Of a stretch of DNA of 6,649 nucleotides, positions 1 to 6,402 are shown piece after piece. This DNA comes from Acidobacteriota bacterium (GTDB lineage Bacteria; Acidobacteriota; Blastocatellia; RBC074), in the NCBI GenBank assembly GCA_013140935.1, contig JABFSD010000656.1, positions 1-6,649 on the forward strand, given 5' to 3'. The notes under the pieces were generated by a model, which saw nothing but the letters and a program-made list of their open reading frames with translations, did not search any database and was not told the origin of the DNA. Both the position numbers and the translations under genes were made by a program. Position 1 is the stretch's first letter; every line of letters starts with the position of its first letter.

Positions 1-502
1 GTCATTGTCTTCCGTCAAAATGTGATTGTGGGTGGGCGAGGTATAAACCGTCACGGTTTGGATTTGCGGTTCGACCAACCATACCTCGCGCACGCCAGCG
101 GCGAAGTAATCACGCAATTTACTTTTCACGTTCTCGAAAAGATCGTTGGGTGAAACGATTTCAACCGCCAGATCGGGAGCCAGCGTCCATCAGATCGGGA
201 GCTAGCGTCCATTTGCCAACCGGCTCTCCTTCGGCGGGCATGCGGTCAAATGACATAACTCCGACATCCGGCAATCGGTCTACTCCGCCAATGACAAACG
301 TCGTGTCAGGTGTGTAAACATACCCAATTTTGTTTTGCCTTAGGTAAACGCCCAATTCAACGATAATTTGGCCGCAGACGCGGCCCTGTCTTGCTCCCGC
401 CGTTTTCGGCTCCTTTCTGCCATTCACGATTTCGTATTCTCTATCGTCAAGCGCGGGGTCAATTACGGCTTGCGCTACCGCTAATTCGGCAACAGCACTC
501 AT
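1..502 (-). pseudogene. Uma2-family (DUF820) PD-(D/E)XK nuclease-like gene, frameshifted, 3' end off window
   Basis: The family has a restriction-endonuclease-like fold; its cellular role is poorly known. The ATG at 502-500 has a GGAGG ten bases upstream. The readable frame gives 113 codons: EYEIVNGRKE (22-31), a predicted first strand YVYTPDTTFVI (61-71) and RLPDVGVMS (76-84), whose Asp79 is the usual first acidic active-site residue. After WTLAPDL (98-104) the frame enters a nonsense tail and stops at 163-161. Removing one copy of the 22-bp repeat at 169-212 restores an open frame to position 1 (160 codons) with the textbook continuation AVEIVSPND, then VKSKLRDYFAAGV and EVWLVEP. The lost half carries the catalytic Glu (107) and the conserved Lys residues, so the truncated product should be inactive. 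No usable start exists in the restored frame after the break. Family proteins are usually about 180-200 residues, so roughly 30 codons lie outside the window. Family call is firm; inactivation is inference, as an assembly error is possible. Confidence 0.85.
169..212. repeat. 22-bp tandem duplication inside the Uma2 gene
   Basis: Two adjacent 22-bp copies, 169-190 and 191-212, match except at one base (C at 181, T at 203). Read on the minus strand, each encodes the WTLAPDL stretch. Since 22 is not a multiple of 3, the second copy shifts the frame by +1 and puts a TGA at 192-190 in the ancestral frame. The single difference falls at a Leu third position (CTA versus CTG), so it is silent in the first-read copy. 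Confidence 0.93.
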
Positions 503-512
503 AAAATTATTA

Positions 513-517
513 CCTCC
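513..517 (-). promoter_or_regulatory. Shine-Dalgarno of the Uma2 gene
   Basis: The minus strand reads GGAGG ten bases before the ATG at 502. It supports that start. No convincing sigma70-type promoter was seen in the 54 bp between this gene and the isomerase stop codon, so expression may depend on read-through from upstream. Confidence 0.65.
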
Positions 518-556
518 AGTGAAAGATGTAACGCGGCGGATTCTAACACTCGCGAT

Positions 557-1981
557 TCAGAACTTATACGCCTTCGCCGCCAAACGATAAGCGGCATCGT
601 GAATCATCTCGTCAGCATCTTCGCGGTCAATGATGCCGCGCGTGACGAGGCTGGCGATCCAGTTGGCGTCGGCGCGACGAGCTACGTCGTGGCGCGCGGG
701 GATCGAAGGGAATGCACGCGTGTCGTCGTTGAATCCGGTGGTGTTATACAAACCGGCGGTTTCCATCGCCTGATCGCGAAAGCGCATCATTCCGTTCCAA
801 CTGTCGTGAAACCACCACGGCGGCCCCAGTTTTACGGCAGGATAATGTCCGGCAATCGGTGCGAGTTCGCGTGCGTAAGTCGTCTCATCCAGCGTGAACA
901 AAATCAGCGACAGCCGCGCATCGTTGCCGTATTTGTTCAGCAATGGCCTCAGATTCCGCGTGTATTCCGTCGCCAGCGGAATGTCGCAGCCTTTATCAAA
1001 ACCAAACCGATTGAAAATCACTTCATTGTGATTGCGGAACGAACCCGGATGGAATTGCATCACGAGGCCGTCTTCACAACTCATCCGCGCCATCTCCATC
1101 AGCATGTGTCCGGTGAAAGCGGTCGCGTCGGCTTCGCTTGCCTTGCCTGCCAAAGCCCGTTGGAAGATCGCGTCGACTTCGCTTTCAGAGAGTTCATTCG
1201 TGTAAGGCGTGAGCGCCGCGTGGTCGGTCGCCGTAGCGCCCAATGATTTGAAATAAGCGCGGCGGCTTTCGAGTGCTTCGATCAGCTTGCGATAGCTCGT
1301 AATGGCAAAGCCGCAGACCTTGCCCAATTCGTCAATGCTCGTGCGCCAATCGGGACGATCAATATTCACCGCCGCGTCAGGCCGAAACGTAGGCACGACG
1401 CGCCCCTTCCAATCCGAAGCCGCAATCTGTTGGTGATAATCCAACGTATCGTGCGCCGCATCGGTCGTCGCCAACACCGAGATATTGAACCGCTCGAACA
1501 TCGCACGCGGACGAAACTCCGGCTTGCTTAACGCCTCGGCAATCTGATCGTAAATCGCCTGCGCATTCGCTGAGTTCAGTTTCGCGCGAATGCCGAAGAC
1601 ATCGTGCAATTCGTGCGCGAGCCACATACCAGTCGGCGTACCGCGAAAGAGAAAATAGTTGTCGGCAAACGTCTGCCAAATCTTGCGATGATCGCTTTCG
1701 ACCGCGCCGCCGTCGGTGCGCGGTACGCCTAAGCGTTCGAGCGTGATGCCTTGTGAGTAAAGCATCCGAAAAATGTAATGATCGGGAATCAGCAACAACT
1801 CGGTCGGCGAACCGAATTGATAATCGGGGTCGGCGAACATACGCGGGTCTACGTGGCCGTGCGGGCACACGAGCGGTTCGCCCGCGACTTGGGCATAAAG
1901 CTCTACGGCCAGCGCGCGCTGCGCGGCGTCGCCAGTGAAATAGCGTTCATAAGCAAGAGAAAGACGGGCAGTTGCAGACAT
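557..1981 (-). CDS. uxaC: Uronate (glucuronate) isomerase
   Basis: Catalyses the reversible isomerisation of D-glucuronate to D-fructuronate and of D-galacturonate to D-tagaturonate, the first cytoplasmic step of hexuronate breakdown. The 474-residue product has the normal family length and the amidohydrolase-superfamily barrel signature. CPHGHVDP holds the metal-binding His-x-His pair (residues 41 and 43). TTDAAHD is at 172-178, MQFHPGSFRNHN at 308-319 and GPPWWFHD near 386-393. The DDTRAF segment carries the strand-8 Asp (about 420) and is followed by R-H at 430-431. The HGH and WWFHD variants look more like the Caulobacter-type branch than the E. coli branch; that comparison is from memory. 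The start at 1981 has AAGGAG eight bases upstream. A TTG six bases further up is in frame but lies only two bases from that site. It lies 170 bp downstream of the DUF445 gene; no dehydratase, reductase or uronate transporter is nearby. Confidence 0.95.
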   Translation of the reverse strand: MSATARLSLAYERYFTGDAAQRALAVELYAQVAGEPLVCPHGHVDPRMFADPDYQFGSPTELLLIPDHYIFRMLYSQGITLERLGVPRTDGGAVESDHRKIWQTFADNYFLFRGTPTGMWLAHELHDVFGIRAKLNSANAQAIYDQIAEALSKPEFRPRAMFERFNISVLATTDAAHDTLDYHQQIAASDWKGRVVPTFRPDAAVNIDRPDWRTSIDELGKVCGFAITSYRKLIEALESRRAYFKSLGATATDHAALTPYTNELSESEVDAIFQRALAGKASEADATAFTGHMLMEMARMSCEDGLVMQFHPGSFRNHNEVIFNRFGFDKGCDIPLATEYTRNLRPLLNKYGNDARLSLILFTLDETTYARELAPIAGHYPAVKLGPPWWFHDSWNGMMRFRDQAMETAGLYNTTGFNDDTRAFPSIPARHDVARRADANWIASLVTRGIIDREDADEMIHDAAYRLAAKAYKF

Positions 1982-1989
1982 AAACAAAG

Positions 1990-1995
1990 CTCCTT
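1990..1995 (-). promoter_or_regulatory. Shine-Dalgarno that decides the uxaC start
   Basis: The minus strand reads AAGGAG with eight bases to the ATG at 1981-1979, a near-ideal spacing. The in-frame TTG at 1987-1985 would sit only two bases from it and is therefore unlikely to be used. This shortens the longest open frame by two codons. Confidence 0.75.
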
Positions 1996-2151
1996 AAGCA
2001 AATAAGTGATGATGATGTGGCGGGCGCGTGCAGCGCGATAAAGCGCGAACAGGTTATCAACGTCTCTGCTCAGAACCAAATCGTGAATTACGTCAGGCTG
2101 GATGCGTTTGCGAGCGCGAAACCATAACGGAAGGCTGCGCCACCTTATCCT

Positions 2152-2991
2152 TCACAAAAAGTTGATGAGCGTTTGAAAGATGCCGACGATCAGGCCGATA
2201 GCTGCGCCGAACCAGACGATGGCGTTGATCTCGCGTCCGGCGGTTTCCATCACGAGGTTTTCGATGTCCTGGTTGGAAAACGCATTGAGGCGATTGAGCA
2301 GAATGGCGCGAATGTCGAGCTTGCGGCTCAACGTTTCGACTAAACTCGCAATGGTGGCGGGTGAAATCAGCGCATTCTGCGTGCCGTTGGTGAGCAGCTT
2401 TTGCGGAACCTGCGTCAACGTTTCGCGCAAGGCTTTGCGCACGCCTTCACTTTCCGTGACGCCTTCGGCAGCGCTTTCGAGTCCTTTGCCGATGAGTTTT
2501 TCGAGCGTTTCGACATCCATTAAATAACCGGCGGCCAGACGGCGGAAGAAACCCGCATCCACCGTCTCGCGGTCAATGATGCCGTGCAACCGCACTGCCA
2601 TCGCGCGTTTGGCAGCTTCGTCGCGGCTCAATACGTCGAGGCGTTCGCCCAGGTGACGCGCAATAGAACGCAGCGCCGCATCGTCATTCGTATATTTTGC
2701 ATATTCGCGTTGCGCCAACGCGGTGATTTCGGTGGCGAGGTCGAGCTTGGCGAGTTCGGCGGAAAGCACTTCGATATTGAGCAAACGATTAGCGATCATC
2801 CCTGAAAGTGCCGTGATGAAACGGTCGCGCTCTTTGGGCAATAGCCCCGGCGTCAGCGGCAGGCGTTTGCCAAATAAATAAATCGGCAGGCGTGGACGAA
2901 ACAGCATCCGCACGGCCAGCCAGGCCGCGCCGTAACCGTGCAGCGTCGCTACGACCAAAGGACTCAGCTTGATGAGCAGTTCGAGATTCAT
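2152..2991 (-). CDS. DUF445 family membrane protein
   Basis: A 279-residue protein of the DUF445 (YheB-like) family, whose function is not established. Evidence is the N-terminal block GYGAAWLAVRMLFRP (19-33), followed by the LP-x-TPGLLPKERDRF motif (45-58), which together are the family hallmark. A hydrophobic helix spans about 5-30 and a second membrane segment lies at the extreme C-terminus (about 256-276, AIVWFGAAIGLIVGIF). The middle (about 55-250) is charged and helical, with repeated amphipathic stretches. This suggests an inner-membrane protein anchored at both ends around a soluble helical domain. Length is short to normal for the family. The ATG at 2991 lacks a strong Shine-Dalgarno, but starting later would cut the first membrane helix. 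It is divergent from the thioesterase gene with 60 bp between the starts. The family call is confident; no role is claimed. Confidence 0.88.
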   Translation of the reverse strand: MNLELLIKLSPLVVATLHGYGAAWLAVRMLFRPRLPIYLFGKRLPLTPGLLPKERDRFITALSGMIANRLLNIEVLSAELAKLDLATEITALAQREYAKYTNDDAALRSIARHLGERLDVLSRDEAAKRAMAVRLHGIIDRETVDAGFFRRLAAGYLMDVETLEKLIGKGLESAAEGVTESEGVRKALRETLTQVPQKLLTNGTQNALISPATIASLVETLSRKLDIRAILLNRLNAFSNQDIENLVMETAGREINAIVWFGAAIGLIVGIFQTLINFL

Positions 2992-3051
2992 CGTTTCGTG
3001 CAGTACGAATTTACTCTATCATCCGCTCGCTTTATTTTCACAAAGGCGCTT
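2992..3051. promoter_or_regulatory. Divergent intergenic region, DUF445 / thioesterase
   Basis: Sixty bases separate two divergent start codons, so both promoters should lie here or inside the opposite gene. The visible elements are weak. On the minus strand, TTGTGA (3043-3038) is followed after 19 bases by TAGAGT (3018-3013). On the plus strand, TTTACT (3010-3015) is followed after 17 bases by TATTTT (3033-3038), which would leave a leader of only a few bases before the ATG at 3052. Neither is a firm call. Confidence 0.25.
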
Positions 3052-3507
3052 ATGACAACGAATCACGAATGGCCCAAGAGTGGCTGGGAAGAAACGCGCG
3101 TCCGCGTTCGTTATGCCGAAACCGATCAGGCGGGCGTAGTTTATCACGCGAACTACCTCGTCTGGTTCGAGGTCGGGCGCGTCGAGCTTTGTCGCGCTTA
3201 CGGATTCAATTACCGCGATATGGAAAAGGAAGCCGATGCTTTTCTGCCCGTCACCGAATGCCGCGTGACCTATCGCCAACCCGCGCGCTATGACGATGAG
3301 TTGCGCATTCGTTCGCGCGTCACAGCACTGCGCAGCCGTGCTGTCAGCTTTGCTTATGAAGTGCGCCGCGCCAGTGATGACGCGCTGTTGGCCGAAGGCG
3401 AAACGCACCACATCGTCATCAACAGCGCTGGACGCACGCGCGCTTTTCCGCCGAAATATGCCGCCTTAATGCGTGGCGAATTTGATGTCGAATCTGAAAG
3501 CGGCTAA
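3052..3507 (+). CDS. Hotdog-fold acyl-CoA thioesterase (YbgC/FadM, 4-hydroxybenzoyl-CoA thioesterase family)
   Basis: Predicted cytoplasmic hydrolase of acyl-CoA or aroyl-CoA thioesters. The 151-residue product has the normal single-hotdog length. The diagnostic motif is RYAETDQAGVVYHANY (20-35), with the putative catalytic Asp25, followed by YLVWFEVGRVEL (35-46), the long central helix. The sheet follows with the CRVTYRQPARYDDELRI segment (68-84) and a late strand GETHHIVIN (about 114-122). The start is the ATG at 3052, with AAAGG at 3042-3046. The frame stays open back to 2938, but that extension overlaps the divergent DUF445 gene and adds residues outside the hotdog domain. The true substrate cannot be read from sequence. 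YbgC often sits with tol-pal genes, which are absent here, so I give no symbol. The gene converges on the kinase across a gap rich in inverted repeats. Confidence 0.9.
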   Translation: MTTNHEWPKSGWEETRVRVRYAETDQAGVVYHANYLVWFEVGRVELCRAYGFNYRDMEKEADAFLPVTECRVTYRQPARYDDELRIRSRVTALRSRAVSFAYEVRRASDDALLAEGETHHIVINSAGRTRAFPPKYAALMRGEFDVESESG

Positions 3508-3527
3508 CGCCGCGTTGGCTAAGGGTT

Positions 3528-3547
3528 TGGTCAAAATAATTTGACCA
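3528..3547. repeat. 8-bp inverted repeat downstream of the thioesterase gene
   Basis: TGGTCAAA (3528-3535) and TTTGACCA (3540-3547) form a perfect 8-bp stem around a four-base ATAA loop, 20 bases past the thioesterase stop. Only TTT follows on the plus strand, so it is a weak candidate for an intrinsic terminator. It could equally be an operator-like dyad, but no start codon lies nearby to be controlled. Confidence 0.55.
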
Positions 3548-3592
3548 TTTCGTGATTGTTGCTGTTTGAGTAGAACCGAGTCGTTGCGTTGC

Positions 3593-3659
3593 GGGACGGC
3601 TTAATGCGGGGTGTAACGCGGATTACTAATCCGCGTTACACCCCGCATTAAGCCGTCCC
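3593..3659. repeat. Perfect 67-bp palindrome (33-bp arms, 1-bp centre)
   Basis: Arms 3593-3625 and 3627-3659 are exact reverse complements around a single C at 3626. Beyond a small internal mismatch, CGTT (3587-3590) and AACG (3661-3664) can add four more pairs. It lies between convergent genes. A transcript from either side would fold into a very stable hairpin, which could stop RNA polymerase or protect 3' ends. Neither side has the T-run of a classical intrinsic terminator. No target-site duplication or open frame is associated with it. A dispersed palindromic element (REP- or MITE-like) is the main alternative. Confidence 0.9.
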
Positions 3660-3731
3660 AAACGGACAACTTATTTTCCAAACAAATCCTAAGTTGGCGG
3701 AAAGCGAAATGGCTTGGCGCAATAGCGCGTA

Positions 3732-3763
3732 GCTGTGGCACACATGCCATCTTGTACCACAGC
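3732..3763 (-). repeat. Imperfect hairpin just past the kinase stop codon
   Basis: GCTGTGG (3732-3738) pairs with CCACAGC (3757-3763). After one mismatch, ACA (3740-3742) pairs with TGT (3753-3755), leaving a ten-base loop. It begins seven bases after the kinase stop on the minus strand. No T-run follows, so a terminator role is possible but unproven. Confidence 0.4.
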
Positions 3764-3770
3764 CACTGTT

Positions 3771-6236
3771 TCAAACTGCCGACAGCTGCATCCGTTGCAA
3801 CAAGCTCACGAAGCGTTCGTCGCTGCGCATGGCGTCGAACATGGGTTCGACAAGCGTCAGGATGAGCCAGGTGTCGCGTTGCGCCAGCGACTCTTCGAGT
3901 TTCTCAAAGGCTTTATCGGTGTCGCCCAGCGCCGCGTGCAGCAGCGCGAAATGGCCGGGCGCAACGTATCGGGTGGCGGCGGCGGATTCGAGTTGCGCCA
4001 CGATTTCGCGGGCGGCGGCGGCGCTGCCGCGTCGGGCAAGCGCAGCGCCCAGCGCCACTTGATAAACAGGAACGTCGCCGACCAGCGGCAACACTTGTTC
4101 GATCTCGGCGATGGCTTCGTCGTAACGCTGCAACTGGGTGAGGGCAAAGCTCAAGCCCAGGCGCGGTAAGGCATCTTGCGGATTGGCGGCAATCGTCGCG
4201 CGATATTGCAGAACGCCTTCTTCGTAGCGGCGGGCGAAATAAAGCACCGTGCAAACTTGCAAGCGGGCGAGCGGCGCTTGCGGGTCTAGTTCCAAAACCA
4301 GCGCGGCTTCGGTGAGGCTTTCGTCAAAACGTTTTTCGAGCATCCAACGATAGCTGCGCCACAGGCGAATCATCGGATTGTGTGCATCCAGTTCCATCGC
4401 ACGCCGTTCGTAACGTTCAGCTTCGGCCAGATCGCAATCATAAAAGAGCGCGATCAAACTCAACGCGGCGTAACCTTCGGCGAGTTGGTCATCCAGTTCG
4501 AGCGCCTTGCGGGCGGCTTCGCGCGCGGTCGGCATGCAAGCCATCGGCGGCGCGATGCTGTAAAGGCCCAGCCAGTGGTAATAGATGGCGATGCCCACAT
4601 AAGCCAGCGCGTAATTCGGATCGAGTTCAATCGCACGTTGATAGTGCGTCAAGGCTTGGGCAAGGCCATCCGGCGTAAATTGATTCCAGTAATAACGACC
4701 GCGCAGATAAGCCTCATACGCCTCGAAATTGTCAGTGCCGCGTTTGGCGAGTCGTTGGCGTTCGCCGCGCGAGAGTTGCGGCAGAATGGCTTCGGCGACG
4801 CGGGTCGAAAGCGTATCTTCCAGCGTGAGTACGTCGGTGACGGATTCGTCGAACTGCTCTGCCCAGAGCGTCGTGCCTGCGTTCACGTCCAGCAATTGCA
4901 CTGACAAGCGCATCCGTGTGCCAGCGCGGCGAATCAAGCCATCCAGCACGAGTTGCACGTTGAGTTCGCGTGCGGCGGCGAGGGGGTCAGCGGCGCTTTG
5001 AAAGCGCAAGACCGAACTCGTAGGCCGCACCGTGATGCGATCAAGGCGGCTCAGACGAGCGATCAATGAATCAGCCAAACCGATGCGCAGGAATTCTTCG
5101 TCGGCGTAATTTTCAGTCGGCGCGCTCAACAGTTTGAAAGGCAGCACGGCGAGCCGTTGCAACGCGGGTTTGTCGAGTTCGCCGGTGTCTTTTTTGGCTA
5201 CGATGCGCGCGGTGGCGAGCGGGTCTACGGCGCGGACTTCGTCGCCGTGCAACCAGCGTACGAGGTCTTCGCTGAGTTCGGCGGCGGTGGCGTATCGTTC
5301 CTGCGGGTCTTTGCGCAGCGCCTTCATCACTACGTTATCGAGCGAACCCGCGAGCGTCGCGCCGAGACTGCTGGGCGTATGCTTGCGTAAGTTGCTGATT
5401 GTTTCGACGCTGGCGCTTTCGCCATTCACCATCAGCGCGCCGCTGGTGTTCCATACGACCTGGCTGGGTGGCGCGGGGTTGGTTTCGCAAACGGCGCGCG
5501 AGATTTCGTGCCACGCCTGCCCTGACAAAACATAAGGCCGCCGCCCAGTCAGCAATTCGTAAAGCACCAAGCCCAAGCTATAAACATCGCTGGCAAACGT
5601 GAGCGTCAGGCCGCGCACCTGTTCAGGGCTGGCGTAATGCGGCGTCAGCAACCGTTCGCCAGTCAGCGTCAAGGTATCGCCTTCGGGATCAGTCACGAGC
5701 AAACGCGCGATGCCGAAATCGAGCAAGCGCACTGCGCCGTCTTCGCGGCTGACGAGCAAGTTCGAAGGTTTGAGATCGCGGTGAATGACGCGCTGATGAT
5801 GCGCGTAATCAACCGCCGCGCAGACTTGTTGAAACAACGCGACACGTTCGCGCAAGCCCAGTTGCCGCGTATCACACCAGACATACAACGATTCGCCTTC
5901 AACATAATCCATCACGAAATAAGGCCGCCCGTCCGGCGTAGTTCCGCCGTCGAGCAAACGCGCGATGTGCGGATGGCTGAGTTGCGCGAGAATCTGCCGC
6001 TCCTGCCTGAAACGCCGCACGATTTCATCGGAATCCATACCGCGCTTGATGAGCTTGATGGCGACGCGCTGCTCAAATTCGTCGTCAGCGCGTTCAGCCA
6101 GATAAACCGCACCCATTCCGCCGCGACCGAGTTCGCGCACAAGGCGATAAACTCCCAGGGGTTGACCGATGAGTGGATCGCTTTCGGTCAACGCTTCGGA
6201 TAAGACCTCTGTGCCGACGGCAGGTGAAGTGTTCAT
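3771..6236 (-). CDS. Soluble Ser/Thr protein kinase with TolB-like domain and TPR repeats
   Basis: An 821-residue signalling kinase, PknB/Hanks type. Kinase domain at about 28-330: glycine loop GRGGMGAV (37-44), VAIK with Lys61, helix-C Glu79, HRDLKPSN (152-159), DFG (173-175), TPHYASPEQ (198-206) and SDVYSLG (216-222). All catalytic residues are present, so it should be active. A linker (about 331-360) is followed by a TolB/FlgO-like domain (about 361-485) starting LAVLPF and containing GLADSLIARLSRL and LWAEQFDES. TPR-type helical repeats run from about 505 to 770 (for example 528-552, 604-632, 637-661, 671-699, 705-733). The C-terminus has DAMRSDERFVSLLQRM, a tail I associate with this family. 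No signal peptide or transmembrane helix is seen, so it is likely cytoplasmic. The ATG at 6236 has no strong Shine-Dalgarno; the kinase fold begins near residue 28. Substrates and input signal are unknown. It is divergent from the fructokinase gene. Confidence 0.93.
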   Translation of the reverse strand: MNTSPAVGTEVLSEALTESDPLIGQPLGVYRLVRELGRGGMGAVYLAERADDEFEQRVAIKLIKRGMDSDEIVRRFRQERQILAQLSHPHIARLLDGGTTPDGRPYFVMDYVEGESLYVWCDTRQLGLRERVALFQQVCAAVDYAHHQRVIHRDLKPSNLLVSREDGAVRLLDFGIARLLVTDPEGDTLTLTGERLLTPHYASPEQVRGLTLTFASDVYSLGLVLYELLTGRRPYVLSGQAWHEISRAVCETNPAPPSQVVWNTSGALMVNGESASVETISNLRKHTPSSLGATLAGSLDNVVMKALRKDPQERYATAAELSEDLVRWLHGDEVRAVDPLATARIVAKKDTGELDKPALQRLAVLPFKLLSAPTENYADEEFLRIGLADSLIARLSRLDRITVRPTSSVLRFQSAADPLAAARELNVQLVLDGLIRRAGTRMRLSVQLLDVNAGTTLWAEQFDESVTDVLTLEDTLSTRVAEAILPQLSRGERQRLAKRGTDNFEAYEAYLRGRYYWNQFTPDGLAQALTHYQRAIELDPNYALAYVGIAIYYHWLGLYSIAPPMACMPTAREAARKALELDDQLAEGYAALSLIALFYDCDLAEAERYERRAMELDAHNPMIRLWRSYRWMLEKRFDESLTEAALVLELDPQAPLARLQVCTVLYFARRYEEGVLQYRATIAANPQDALPRLGLSFALTQLQRYDEAIAEIEQVLPLVGDVPVYQVALGAALARRGSAAAAREIVAQLESAAATRYVAPGHFALLHAALGDTDKAFEKLEESLAQRDTWLILTLVEPMFDAMRSDERFVSLLQRMQLSAV

Positions 6237-6251
6237 AGCAACTCATAGCAA
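6233..6251. repeat. Two 9-bp direct repeats over the kinase start
   Basis: TCATAGCAA occurs at 6233-6241 and 6243-6251 with one base between, a 10-bp period. On the minus strand each copy contains TTGCTATGA, so the kinase start codon at 6236 has an out-of-frame twin ATG at 6247. Confidence 0.6.
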
Positions 6252-6273
6252 GGATGATGCGTGAATGAATCTG

Positions 6274-6297
6274 AAACGAACCACGCGGTTCGCGTTT
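6274..6297 (-). other. Possible hairpin in the kinase mRNA leader
   Basis: CGAACC (6277-6282) pairs with GGTTCG (6287-6292) around an ACGC loop, and AAA (6274-6276) can pair with TTT (6295-6297) past a two-base bulge. It would lie near the 5' end of the leader made from the predicted promoter. Function unknown; it may be chance. Confidence 0.25.
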
Positions 6298-6326
6298 GAC
6301 AAAGTATATGAATCAGCCCCGATTGT
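6296..6326 (+). promoter_or_regulatory. Possible promoter of the fructokinase gene
   Basis: A perfect TTGACA lies at 6296-6301. The nearest -10-like hexamer is GATTGT (6321-6326), 19 bases on and only three of six to consensus. It would start a leader of about 70 bases before the ATG at 6403. The -35 is good and the -10 poor, so the call is tentative. Confidence 0.2.
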
Positions 6327-6331
6327 ACCAA
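6303..6331 (-). promoter_or_regulatory. Candidate sigma70-type promoter of the kinase gene
   Basis: On the minus strand TTGGTA (6331-6326, four of six to consensus) is followed by a 17-base spacer and TATACT (6308-6303, five of six). The expected transcription start is near 6296, giving a leader of about 60 bases to the ATG at 6236. Its position and spacing make it the best promoter match in the window. Confidence 0.45.
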
Positions 6332-6402
6332 TGGCTTTTTCCGTCGGCTTCACCGGATAATGCCGCACCGTAATTCATTCCCAATTCAGAAGAGGCATTT
6401 TC

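Noticed and set aside
527..536. Ten-base TGTAACGCGG shared with the arm of the large palindrome (3612-3621), perhaps a decayed element copy
   Set aside because: The match ends after ten bases, with only vague similarity beyond, and has no partner arm; chance is a sufficient explanation.
599..1246. Long plus-strand open frame (215 codons) opposite uronate isomerase
   Set aside because: It is fully antisense to a confidently identified enzyme gene, shows no recognisable domain and has low-complexity Arg/Val-rich content typical of a shadow frame in a GC-rich gene.
1377..1868. Minus-strand 163-codon frame inside uronate isomerase
   Set aside because: It is an out-of-frame shadow, very Arg-rich, with no start signal of its own.
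2037..2055. GCGC-ATAAA-type dyad in the gap upstream of uxaC, considered as an operator
   Set aside because: The stem is only four or five GC-only bases, common in this composition, and no convincing promoter could be placed next to it. Nothing else clear was found in the 1996-2151 gap.
2938..3051. 38-codon N-terminal extension of the thioesterase
   Set aside because: It would overlap the divergent DUF445 gene; the hotdog domain begins after the ATG at 3052, which has a ribosome-binding site candidate.
4380..4904. Plus-strand 174-codon frame opposite the kinase's TPR region
   Set aside because: It is antisense to well-formed TPR repeats and resembles no known family.
5637..6203. Plus-strand 188-codon frame opposite the kinase catalytic domain
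   Set aside because: All Hanks motifs are on the other strand; this frame has no domain and no ribosome-binding site worth noting.
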